Part shown: positions 1 through 10,432 of the stretch, one piece after another | Layout of the letters: each line of letters starts with the position of its first letter | How positions within the stretch are numbered: the first letter of the stretch is position 1 | DNA from: Epinephelus fuscoguttatus | Taxonomy: Eukaryota > Chordata > Actinopteri > Perciformes > Serranidae | Direction: 5' to 3' | Assembly (NCBI RefSeq): GCF_011397635.1 | Contig: NC_064760.1 | Coordinates: 28,760,856 to 28,824,855, forward strand | DNA: 64,000 bases | Notes under the pieces: model-generated | The model's input: only the letters and a program-made list of their open reading frames with translations | Databases searched by the model: none | Told to the model about the DNA's origin: nothing | Position numbers and translations under genes: made by a program

Positions 1-1180
1 AGTAAGCTTGTCTGCTTCATTCCCAGCAGTGAGAATAAATGATACATCATTATTTATTATCTTTTGATCCATGCTAAGGGGCTGCACGTGTCACCGCGTC
101 AGAGATGTCAGTTATCCAAACTCCAAGCAGATGTCCGGCACAAATATAAGTTGTCTGGTTGCCTGTCCTCAGCCATCCAGCGCCTTCATGCCTCTCACTC
201 TTTCCATTATTTATGCTGACACTCCAAAGTGTGACCGAAAGCGATCTCGTATATATTGCTCTGCTCGACGAAAAGGAGGCTTTGGGTGGTCTTGTTGTGC
301 TCCTAGTGCCGAGTTTCTTTGTCTATGCGATTCTGGGAACCCTCCAAAGATGTGATCACAAACTGGCTGTTCTAACAGAAAGCGACTTTGAAACGATCTG
401 AAACTCTTGAATCCTCAGCACGGAACATTTTTTGTTGTCAGAGCCGGTCACGTCTCGAGCGTGCCACAGTCAGGTCAGCACGTCCTACAGAGTTCATGTG
501 AATGTAGGTCGACCAGAACCAGTCACATAAGAACACAGGCATGCGGTTTGCCCCGCCACTCACTCGCCCATGGGAACACCCCACCACTGTAGCATAGCTT
601 TTCCTGTTTTTTGGGGATGAGCTCAGACCAGCTACATCAGATCCTTTTCTTTGATTTTTTTTTTTTTTTTTTTAGCTTATTCATGCTACCTCTGAATAGG
701 GCTGAGACCAGGTGCCATATGAATGGGTATTGCTCTCAGATTAACTGCAATTCATGTCCTCCTTTTGTATAAAAAGGTGAATTTTAGAGCAGTCGTGTCC
801 AGGTGACTGTCTCAAACGGCAGAAACACAGACAAAAGTGACTTGGGTTACAGGATGGTTTACAGCCCCAGTGGGACAGACAATGACTTGGCCACAAATGA
901 ATGCGCTGGCTGACAGTGTCTCACATCTTTTCAAATGCCCCAAGTTGTCTCTGTGCAAACATTATACCCCAAGAATAGAAAAGGCCACTTGTAACATGGG
1001 TTTCGCTCTCAAAAAACTTGTATCACTCATGCCTTTTGTTCGCTTCACGGAATTAATACGAGGTGGTCTTGGCTGGTGTTCATATTCCGAGGAGTCTAAA
1101 GCAAGTGGCCCTCTTGAATTGTTCTGCCATGTGAATTTTCCATACTCATTAATATTTTCTTTTTTGTTTTTTTTCACCAG
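1..1180 (+). other. eda: Intron 1 of eda (3' part)
   Basis: This stretch ends in a strong acceptor (T-rich tract then CACCAG) at 1171-1180, directly before eda exon 2. I see no exon-like reading frame in it. The exon that encodes the cytoplasmic tail and transmembrane segment of ectodysplasin is not present, so it must lie left of the window. A T-run sits at 656-674. Nothing else is recognisable. Confidence 0.7.
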
Positions 1181-2683
1181 GAGAAGTTACTGCACAGAAA
1201 TAGCGAATTCCACGCCACAGAGGATAACAGGGGCATAACTCAGCGAGCGAAAAGAAGTCCCGGCAAGCAGCCAGAAACAGGTACGTTTGAATTTATCATA
1301 TACCAAAGCTTGTCCTTACACCTCTATTCAGAAGTTATACTTAAGTTTTAGTGTCCCCCACTTAGCCCTTTTGTATGAGTCAGGCTCAAACTCCAGATTC
1401 AGTACCCTTATTGACAAAAAACAAGCACGAACCATTGCTCTCTGGTGCACCTGCGTCACTCTACTTTCTGGATATGCACTTGGCAAAGGCCTTGTCTTCT
1501 GTTGAGCAACGGTTTCTCTAGCTCTTGTTTGTTTGGAGGGGATTCAGTACAGTGTAAATAACAGGCTTTTGGTGGGTTTAAAGCTCTTAAATTTTCAAAA
1601 CCGTTTGTTAATGGTTTGTCACTTTTTGTGGAATTGATTTTTTACTGCTTTGTGCTTACTTAACAAAGCAGCTCCACCGCATAATGTTGCCGAGTTTATA
1701 GAGCACAAGATTAAATGGAATGGGATTGATTATTACTTGGATTGCAAACAAGGACAACAAGGAGTTTGGGAGGGTTTCACCAATTTGAAACAGACAGGCG
1801 AAGCCCGCGTTGATTTCCCCCGTCTCAAAATAATATCAAGTCCCTGAAATATCTTTTTATCTGTCAAACAAGCACATTGTTGGAATCCAACTGTGTTATC
1901 GGTCAGGTCTGAGCCGTCGGAGAACAAGACGAAAAAAATTTTACTTTGTAGTACATGCAGTCGTTTTTAAGAAGCCAGGTGGCCATTTTCTGAAAGAGGG
2001 TATCATCTGAGGCTGTGATGGCTTTCATTAATTACTCCAAATTGATTTATCGTAATCAATAGCTCCGCAGAAAACCACATGGCCAATATGTCTGAATTAG
2101 CTTTTGTAGTTTTTGTTTAGAATGCCAGCTATGCAAATAAAAAAAGCCGAGCCTTTGAAGTTCCATGTCTGAGTGCAACAAGTGCAGCATGATCACAAGG
2201 CATTCCAATGTCTGTGGCGTGACACTGAATACTTGGGGGGAAGTTTAGTGATTGTGTTTAAATTAGAAGAAAAAACTCACCTTTGAGACTTTCTACATAA
2301 ATCAGTAAAGTCCCGAGCCTCTAAACACTAATCATTCCCAGGTCTCTCCTCTGCTCTCAGCGCACAGACAAAGGCTTTTGTAATCTCAGCCTTAGATGTG
2401 TGTTTCTGTGTGTGCCTGCGTGTGTGTGTCCTGTGTTTGCACGTGTGTGCGTATGTGTGCGTTCTGGGCACTCCTAACGGGCACCAGATCCCAGATAGGG
2501 CTGCTCGTTAAGAGAAATCTATGCGGATGCATCCAGTCATTTAGCCAGAGGAGAAACACTGGCCATATGTTTGAGGGGGACTCAAACTGTGAGGTTTTAA
2601 GGTTAAATGGCCTTTGTAGTTGTAATGACATGGTAAACACAAGAGCAGCGAGACGGCTTTTTGAAAAGGATTCTTCAGCTGCA

Positions 2684-2721
<38 letters not shown>

Positions 2722-5410
2722 GTGCATTTTGTCTTTCAAGCGCTGACATAGATGCCCCACCAACATCCGTGCACGCACACACATACACATGGCTGTAAAG
2801 CGAAGACGCGCGCACACACATGTACACACACTTTCATCTGCATTCTCCATCTGGGCTTAATTCAAAGAAAAGGATTTTGGCAGGATAAAGTATCTCTCTA
2901 ATGATCTTCTCCAGTTCCACTGCCTGTGAATGCTTAAGGCACTTGTTCATACAGAGGAGGTGAAACCACACTTACAAATTACTACACTAGAAGATACCAC
3001 AGACTGACATACCTCCACTCCAGTGTTCAGTGCTGAACATCTGAATCTGTTATTTTAGCCCATTTAGGATACCTACACGGAATGAGCGGGATACTCGAGA
3101 TGTTATCCGAGATGATAATTGTTCGGGAGACCATTTCAAGCTTAATCACGCTGTTTTTGTTTCTTACAGAACCGACTGGGAGAGAAAGAAGGAAAGAGAA
3201 GAAAAAAGGTAATACATAATTTAGCCTAAATTCCGGTTATCTCGGTCATTGATTAGACTGCTACCTGCTGCCTACTTTCTGGAAGTATGTGTGAGACGTC
3301 ATCCAAAATCCAGTAACTATGTTGGCTTTCAGTGTTTAATTCTGTCCGTCAGGCACATTAATCCTGCCTCGTCTTTTTTTTAAATATCAGACTTTACAGC
3401 GTGTAAAGATGCTGCACAGGCTGTACACTGGAGGCAAATTTGTGATTACAGGATATATTAAAAAACAAAGATTAACCTTTGCGAACCATTCTGGTTTCTC
3501 TCTTCACAGGGAAAAAAAGGTCTGTGCCGGGCCCCCCTGGTCCCCCTGGTCCCCCGGGCCCACAGGGGCCACCGGGCATCCCTGGAATCCCCGGTATTCC
3601 AGGAAGCAACGCTGTAGGGCCCGCAGGACCCCCTGGACCCCCCGGGCCGCAGGGACCTCCGGGCACTCAAGGTCCAGCAGGTATTAATACCTAAAATAGA
3701 AATGACACGATAACACGCTGAGATAGCCAAGGACTCGAGCCAGAGGAGTGGAAAACACCCACAAGTTTCGAGATTCGTTCTAAGATTACAGTATTTTGCC
3801 GCATGCGGACCCGTTCCCACACTAGAAGGGGGCTCAAGTTGTCAAAATCGATGAACTCATTGCCTTCACAGTGAGAGTTTCTGATGCAGGATGTCAAACA
3901 TAGTGTGGGAGAGCGGTGATCATTCTTTAAACTATTTCACTGTTTGTTTTCTTTTAATCATCATCTCTCCTTTGTTCCCCAGCCGTGTTGAAGGCCAGAA
4001 ATTTATCATCTCTCTCTCCCGCTCTCTTATTGTTTCAGGGGTTCCCGACAAGACGAAAACAAAAGAATTCCAGGTAGACTATGTCAGCTATTGAAAATTA
4101 AATTTCACCCCACACACACACACACACACACACACAGAATCCCAGATGAAGCAGCTGCTCTCTTGTTTTATTGTGTATTCAGATTAGTCACCAGAGATCT
4201 TTGTTCCTTTTCAGCCTGCAGTGGTTCACTTGCAAGGACAGGAGACAACCATCCAAGTGAGAGAAGGTGAGTCTTCTGTCTCTTCTCTGCTGGAGCTGCA
4301 CCCCTGTCTTTGACACACATCAATAAACATGTCAGAGACCTGGGTCTGCAACTGTTCTGCAGACTTACACCAGAATAAATGTAAGAGTTTACGGTTTAGG
4401 GGACTAAATGTTGCCACCAATGTTTACTTTAAGATTAGGTAAGATTATAGTAACCCTAAAGTAATCCTATAGCTATTACAGGATTAGTATTCAGTTATAG
4501 GCTTATGTTATAAGTCAGACTTGTGTTGACTCCGGAGCGGAGGCCTCGCATGCTAGCAGATTTAGGTTTCCCTGCATAACCTTGTCAGCCTGAGAGGAGT
4601 GTAAGCATCATTAGCAGGTTTATATTTTCTGCCAGCGCCAAGCTCTGGTTGAGGTTAAACACTGCTGAAAGCTGTTTATGTTGACTGTTTGCCTCTTTGT
4701 TTGTTTGTTGTGACATGTTTAGATCTGTCTGAAGGCATCCTTAGGAACTGGAAGATGGTATCCATCCATCACCGCGTGTTTAAAATGCACTCTCGCTCTG
4801 GAGAGCTGGAGGTGCTGCTGGACGGTGTCTACTTCATATATAGTCAGGTAGAAGTGAGTACGGTCCTTGACGTAACTCTTATAATTTACAGTTCAGAGTC
4901 AAAAGAACTGGCAGTTCCTCTGTAGCTAAGCTTAAAAACCTGCTTGCTTTGCTGATCCGTAAATGTTTGAGTGATATTATTATGAGACATATTCCCCCCC
5001 CCCCCCCCCGTGGCTTAGCGTCTATAACTCAAACCCTTGTTTGCTACTCTGATATTCCAGCTGTTCCAGCTTTAAATAAGCTCTTTAATATCATGTGGAC
5101 TTGTTTTGACTACCCTCTCAGTCTCGTGTGCATTTTATGTCTCCACCAGGTGTACTACCTCAACTTCACCGACATTGCCAGCTATGAGGTGATGGTGGAC
5201 TCCAACCCGTTCCTCCGCTGCACCTGCAGCATCGAGACGGGCCAGCGCAAGTTCAACACCTGCTACACGGCTGGAGTGAGCCTGCTCCGCGCCGGCCAGA
5301 GGATCTCCATACGCATAGTGTATGAGGACACACTCATCAGCATGACCAATCACACCACCTTCCTGGGAAGTGTCAGACTTGGAGAGGCTCCATCTGCTGG
5401 ACAGAACTGA
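1181..5410 (+). CDS. eda: Ectodysplasin A, exons 2-8 (5' exon missing from window)
   Basis: Type II membrane TNF ligand that signals through EDAR/XEDAR to NF-kB in skin appendages (scales, plates, teeth, fins). Coding exons: 1181-1280, 3170-3208, 3510-3680, 4039-4073, 4215-4266, 4723-4853, 5150-5410. All join in frame and give 262 residues ending in a TGA at 5408-5410. In order they encode a basic stalk with a furin site (RAKR, exon 2), a lysine/arginine-rich linker, a collagen Gly-X-Y domain (exon 4) with one interruption (GSNAVG), a short linker containing PAVVHLQGQ, and the TNF homology domain ([49 protein letters not shown]). These match human EDA almost block for block. Exon 1 with the transmembrane anchor lies outside the window. 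The next gene, also a TNF ligand, starts about 1.2 kb downstream. Confidence 0.97.
2396..2850. repeat. GT/CA-rich simple repeats in eda intron 2
   Basis: Interrupted TG repeats at 2396-2462, a pure CA run at 2690-2718, and a mixed CA/CG tract at about 2770-2830. These are typical fish microsatellites. They create spurious reading frames on both strands. Confidence 0.9.
4110..4136. repeat. CA microsatellite in eda intron 5
   Basis: A run of about 13 CA units between eda exons 5 and 6. It could serve as a polymorphic marker inside the gene. Confidence 0.9.
4842..4860 (+). promoter_or_regulatory. eda: Alternative splice donors for EDA-A1/EDA-A2
   Basis: Two GT donors lie six bases apart at the end of exon 7. 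Using GT at 4854-4855 keeps codons GTA GAA (Val-Glu) and gives the A1 form. Using GT at 4848-4849 (CAG|GTAGAA) drops these two residues and gives the A2 form. In mammals the same Val-Glu difference decides EDAR versus XEDAR binding. That both forms are made here is inferred from the sequence layout. Confidence 0.75.
4994..5009. repeat. Poly-C tract in eda intron 7
   Basis: Sixteen consecutive C residues. This is a G-quadruplex-prone strand on the complement and also a likely assembly or sequencing error site. Confidence 0.85.
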
Positions 5411-6240
5411 TAACTGCACAGCCACCAGCACTCTACATGAAATGCCCCCGTCTTGCCCCCGCCGTTCAGGGGCAACTCAAATCCCTCGGGTTATTAAAGG
5501 TCGAGGGAGCCCCCAGGTGACTTGTGTTCACTCTCACAGCTCTGTATTAAAAAGGGAACAACATAGACTGTCACACTTCCCCCTCACGTTGATTCTGTGC
5601 AAAGAGATGAGCCTCGATGAGCCTCGTCAAACAAAAGGTCCTATTTATAGCCCCCATTTTGTGTCAACACGGACGGCATCTCTCTTTATAACAAGGAAGG
5701 ACACTGCGCTGACATGTACTTAATACTTACTATTTTTAAGTGCTGTTGAATGATAATCTTGTATCTCCAAAAACACCAGCTACTCAAAATGTTTTATTCG
5801 CAGTTTGTATACAGGGCCATTTTAATTAATTTAATTATATAAACAATTATAAGTGGTTAAAGCTCCATATGCCCCAGGGTTATAAGAATGATTAAAGATC
5901 ATATACATGTTCAAAGCACTTATAAAGGTATCTATGCAAAGCTGAGACACATCCATAAAAACTGGAGTTATAAGGTATTCACGGAGCAACAGCACTATAT
6001 ATTTTGCACACATTTGCACTACAGCATCCCTGCAGAATATCAGTGATATGTTTTGTTACAGTGCTATTGTTTTAGTTACCGTATGAATGAATCCATGTGG
6101 AAAAATGATAGTTGTTTATACGTCTCTGTACATATTGTATATAAAAAGGGATATACTTTTGTAAATGGAGTTGATTGATGGATTAAAATGTTTCATTTTC
6201 TGTCTAAATGCATTCGTCTGTCTTTTGTGTGTGTGCGGCG
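5411..6240 (+). terminator. eda: eda 3' UTR and poly(A) region
   Basis: No gene-like frame is seen after the eda stop. AT-rich sequence runs to an ATTAAA signal at 6182-6187, followed by a GT-rich downstream element at about 6214-6237. This is the usual layout of a poly(A) site, so the eda transcript probably ends near 6200-6215. Confidence 0.55.
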
Positions 6241-6575
6241 GGTGGTATTGATTTAAAAGGTTAAAACTTCTCTTTCATATTGAACTCCGCTGGCACAAGT
6301 ATTGACAAGAACAAATGATGTTCTCGGAGTGAGGCCTTTGGCTTTATTAAAATGTGGCTTTTTACTTTGACTGCGAGTTTCACAATGCGCTGCAAATTTG
6401 GCTGTAATCTTCATACAATCTAAATGAGTTCCATCTTGAGAGGCAGAGAGGAGATAGTTCCTCATTTAGGACCTAATTTTAAGAACTGAACATTTAGGTT
6501 TCCGGGGTTAACTGATGTGTGACCTCACCCATTTGAGTAACTTGAGGACATGCAGTCTGTCTCGCTGGTCTCACA

Positions 6576-9540
6576 ATGCTTTACAATGCTTTATTATCAC
6601 TCACAGCATTTATGTTTTGTCTTAGTCTTTTCCTGGTGCACAAAGCCAGTGTTTTAGAAAATGATTTTCGCAAACTCCAAGGGGACATAATTCTACAATT
6701 AAATCAGCCACGTTCTGAGGGAGTCAATGGGAAAACAGCCAAGATGTCTAAAACAAGGGAGGTATGTCACTGATTATGCAGGATGGAGTCATCTTGGACA
6801 TTGTACTACTGAGATTTATGCCATTAGTGAGTGTTCAGATAGCGCTGCAATAATAAATTTTCTCCTAATGCTTTGTTTTCTCATAGGACATAAAGCCAAG
6901 TACTTTGCAGAAAGCTCAGAGTTCTCTGAAGATATCTTCTAGCAGAGTAAAACGGGAACAGGGCAGCCACAGAGGTGGGTTGGAGCTGAGAACTGAAAAT
7001 GTGTCCATTAGTCACAGTATAATCTGGTAGTGAGAGCATAAACAGTATATGCTAAGTTAATAAAATTAAAGTATTATGTTTATTCCTTCCTCTTGCCAGC
7101 TCCAACATCATTCCTGCAGTTAACAGCTAACACCAACAAACAGCCAGACATAAGAGGTAAAACTAAATTCAAGTCTTTGGCTTTAGCATCGTGCCGTATG
7201 CCATTATTTTGAGTAAGTGTATCTTGCCATCTCCCGCAGGAAATATAACAGTGATCCCTTGGACTGTTTCTGCGCAGCAAGGAAATACAATTTCACAAAA
7301 GGAAAACAGAATTGTTGTCCAAGAGGATGGATATTACTTGGTGTTTGGACAAGTATTGTGTCACTGTAACTCAAGCATAACTAAATTGATATTACATCTG
7401 ATTTGTTCCAACTGTTCCGCTAATGTTCTGCTTTATTCACAGGTTTTGTTCAATAGCCCGAGTCGAGCTATGGGTCATGTCATTCGAAGTTGGTGTTCCA
7501 CTACAACGGGGACAACATCAACAGAGCTCTTGCGTTGCCTGCAGGAGATGCCCGATGAAACTCCTGCCAATACGTGCTACACCGCAGGTCAGTGAGCTGG
7601 TGCTGTGAGCCTGCATTGTGGCCGCTACAGGAAATAGTTCAACATTTTGAAAATTATGTTTATGCACTTTCTTGCTTAGAGTTACATGAGAAGCTATCAC
7701 TCTCATGTCCTTTTGGGAAATACAAGGCAGACAGTTAGCTTAGTTTAGATTAGCACACAGACTAGCTAGTCTGGCTCTGTCCAAACCATAAATAAAATTT
7801 GCCTCCTCGCTCTTATGTACCTTGAGTTATTATTTTTCTTTTTTATTTGTGCACGTGTAAATGCGACACATGGTGGTACATACATGCATGTTTGACAGCT
7901 AGCGCTGCCTGCCCCACAAAGCTTCTCTTGTATGCATTACCTAACATCATGTATAAGTTTACATGATAGATTTATAATAATACCTAGTCGCCAAGATGGC
8001 ACCTATTCATTCCAATGGAGTTGCTCATCTGGTGCATACTGTATGGAAAAAAAATCATATTAGCAAGAGAGCAGGCGTGAACCGCAGAGGATTTTTTTGC
8101 TGCAATACCGCGAGCGGCCACTGGGAAAACTGGCTGCAAGGCAGAGCAGCATTCCTGTGGGTGTGGTTTACATTGATAAAGATAAAATATTCAGTTTTAA
8201 TGCATTGATTTGGCATCCCACTAGTTTGTAGATAGGCTATTTGAGCTCAATATGATGCTACAGAAATGCCACTAACTAACGATCTGTCATTCTTTAAGGG
8301 GTAAATAGCAGACATCTCAGTTAGCTCTCTTTGTTATCAACGTATTAATTATATTATATCAAATGTTCTGAGTGGCAAAATACATCACATCTTTTTAGCA
8401 TTCGTGTTGTTTCCATGTTACAACTCGAAGCTCATGAACACACCGAAGTTGAAAGAACGACATGAGTGCACCACTGGCGTTGGCTAGTGAAGGTCTTGAC
8501 TCCAGTCCAATTTAATCTGCCCTCACTTGTTCATGCTGTTGCTGCACAATAGAATGACACATTAGGGAATCATAAGCACTCAGATGTTTCAGACGCCCAT
8601 CATGGGTTTCATCATCACCCTGAGGTTTCCACACTGCTTCTGGCCAATTACACTTCCGTCTTTGTACAGACTAAATGAATGAGATATTCTGTGTTAATTT
8701 TGTGAGCTTTACTTGGTGGTAGAGGGATCTTGCTACATCAGGACAGAGCCAGGCTAGCTGTTTCCCTGTGTTTCCACTCTTTGTACTAAGCTAAGCTAAC
8801 CGGCTGCTAGTTTTAGCTTCATTTTAAGCATACAGGCATGAGAGTGGCATTGATCTTCTCATCGAACGCTGAGCAAAAATTGGTTAGTGTTCATTTCCCA
8901 AAATGCTGCACTATTCCTTTAACTTAAGCAGCCTCCCCACCATGCTCTGTAAACACCAGGGGTCTCATTTCTAAACACTGCGTGCGAATGAAATGAGGCC
9001 TAAAAGAGGCGTACGCCACTTCCCACGTTAAAACTGTGATCTATAAAAACAGACTTGATGGGAGAAACTCTGATCCATGCTTACAAACATTTTGTAGACA
9101 GGAAATTGGCAACACAGATGGTGGGGTGAAAGCCTGATTGTAGAAACTGTCGCATATTTTTGAGTGCATGCCATTTTTGGCTTTTTTCCATATGTACATT
9201 TTTAGCATGGATTCTATGCACTGTTTCTTAAATGGCACCCCAAATGAGGGAATATCTTTTGAGACTGGCATCCATCCCTCCAGTACAGCTCTAGAGATTT
9301 GTAAAGTCCATGCCAAGCAGCATTGAAGCTGGCCTCACTCGGAGACATATGTCAGTTTTTCTTTTAATTTCTCACCCATCTTGTATCTCCTCTGATGCCC
9401 TCTTTTATGTATCCTCTGTTACAGGTGTGGTGCAGCTGCGTCGGGACGACGAGCTAGAATTGGTGATACCATGCAGGCCCCAAGCCCTCATCTCTATGGA
9501 TGCAGAATGGACCTTTTTTGGTGTCATACAGCTGAACTGA
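6576..9540 (+). CDS. tnfsf13b: BAFF/APRIL-type TNF ligand (TNFSF13B-like, possibly BALM)
   Basis: Type II TNF ligand, expected to act on B-cell survival. Coding exons 6576-6761, 6887-6974, 7100-7156, 7240-7352, 7443-7587 and 9425-9540 join in frame to 234 residues (human BAFF has 285). A hydrophobic anchor lies at about residues 5-22. A furin-type site (SRVKR) is in exon 2. The TNF domain has VPW-like IPWTVS, EDGYYLVFGQVLF, AMGHVIR, LLRCLQEMP, NTCYTAG and a C-terminal TFFGVIQLN, the family hallmarks. The start is uncertain: the ATG at 6576 leaves almost no cytoplasmic tail, and TCACAG at 6600-6605 could be an acceptor, so a 5' exon may be missed. The long DE loop of BAFF (the flap) is replaced by a Ser/Thr-rich stretch, so the fish-specific BALM lineage is an alternative to true BAFF. 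It lies between eda and the GARP gene, as in stickleback. Confidence 0.85.
7628..8920. mobile_element. Non-autonomous DNA element in the last tnfsf13b-like intron
   Basis: The two ends are inverted relatives. The left end reads GGAAATAGTTCAACATTTTG and the right end, reverse-complemented, reads GGAATAGTGCAGCATTTTGG. Subterminal parts also pair: CTAGTCTGGCTCTGTCC on the left and GGACAGAGCCAGGCTAG on the right. Half-copies recur at about 50985-51160 and 54930-55100. The middle has no coding capacity. The family cannot be named from sequence alone. Confidence 0.6.
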
Positions 9541-10344
9541 AACAAGACAGTATGACAATGATAACTGTGCAGCTCGTTGCTGCAGGATGTAGGAAACTGA
9601 CACTGAGCCGTGTGAGGGGATGCTGATAAAGGGCAAAGTGACAGCAGCAGGAAAACTGTCGGGACCTGTCATTAATCTCTGGGACATACATAATGAACTT
9701 TTAAATTAACTGCCCATCTCATGTGTCTGTTTTCTTTTTTGGAAGACTTTTAAAATCCTCTGTCTTTAAACCGATATCTTTCAGGTAGTCCACCTGGGCC
9801 TGTCCCCCAGCATTGTTTACGTGAGCTACCACCTCCTTTCATCGGTCTATTTTCGCATGTCTCTTTATACCTTGCTGGGGGCCTCCCTCCAGCTCCACCT
9901 CCGCGCCGTCTGTTTATTTGTTCCTCTCATCTATTTTAGAATGGTTTCCGTTTTCCTCAGACTTTGACAGGAACAAACAAAGGTATAAATTTATATCGCT
10001 CGGGAGGTGTTTTTCTGGTTGACACAAAGTCAGCGCTGTAAATACTTTAATATATTGTAACGAAATTTAAGCTGTAGTTGGAATTATAGGCCTTAGTGGA
10101 GATAAATTCTCATAAGAAGTTTGTTTGAATGTATACATTTGTTTAATTTGTTACATTAAACACAAAAATACAACCATCTTTGTCTAAAAGCCTGTTTTAT
10201 CCAAATGAAAAAGTTCTGGGATGTTTTCTTAATAGAAAGTGATGTATCTGTGGTCAAGCCTTTAATGTCTAAACATAGTATCTGCAGTGCCTATCTGGTG
10301 TCCACAGCTGTTTTCTCTCTCCCTTTTTTTTAATGAAGCATGCC

Positions 10345-10350
10345 TATAAG
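10345..10350 (+). promoter_or_regulatory. Possible TATA box of the GARP-like gene
   Basis: TATAAG lies about 90 bases before the chosen ATG, which would place the start of transcription near 10375 and leave a short 5' leader. Supported by motif and spacing only. Confidence 0.35.
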
Positions 10351-10432
10351 AGGGGGTGTGTGTGTGTATATATGAGCTCTGACAGCAGTCGTGCTACAGT
10401 TTAACAGCAGCAGAAGCAGCTGCAGAGGGAGG

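Noticed and set aside
2392-2746. Overlapping frames rich in Cys-Val or His-Thr
   Set aside because: Translation of GT/CA microsatellites; low complexity with no family match.
3458-3820. Minus-strand frames rich in Gly/Pro over the collagen exon
   Set aside because: They are mirror frames of the GC-rich Gly-X-Y repeat of eda; splicing and homology support the plus strand.
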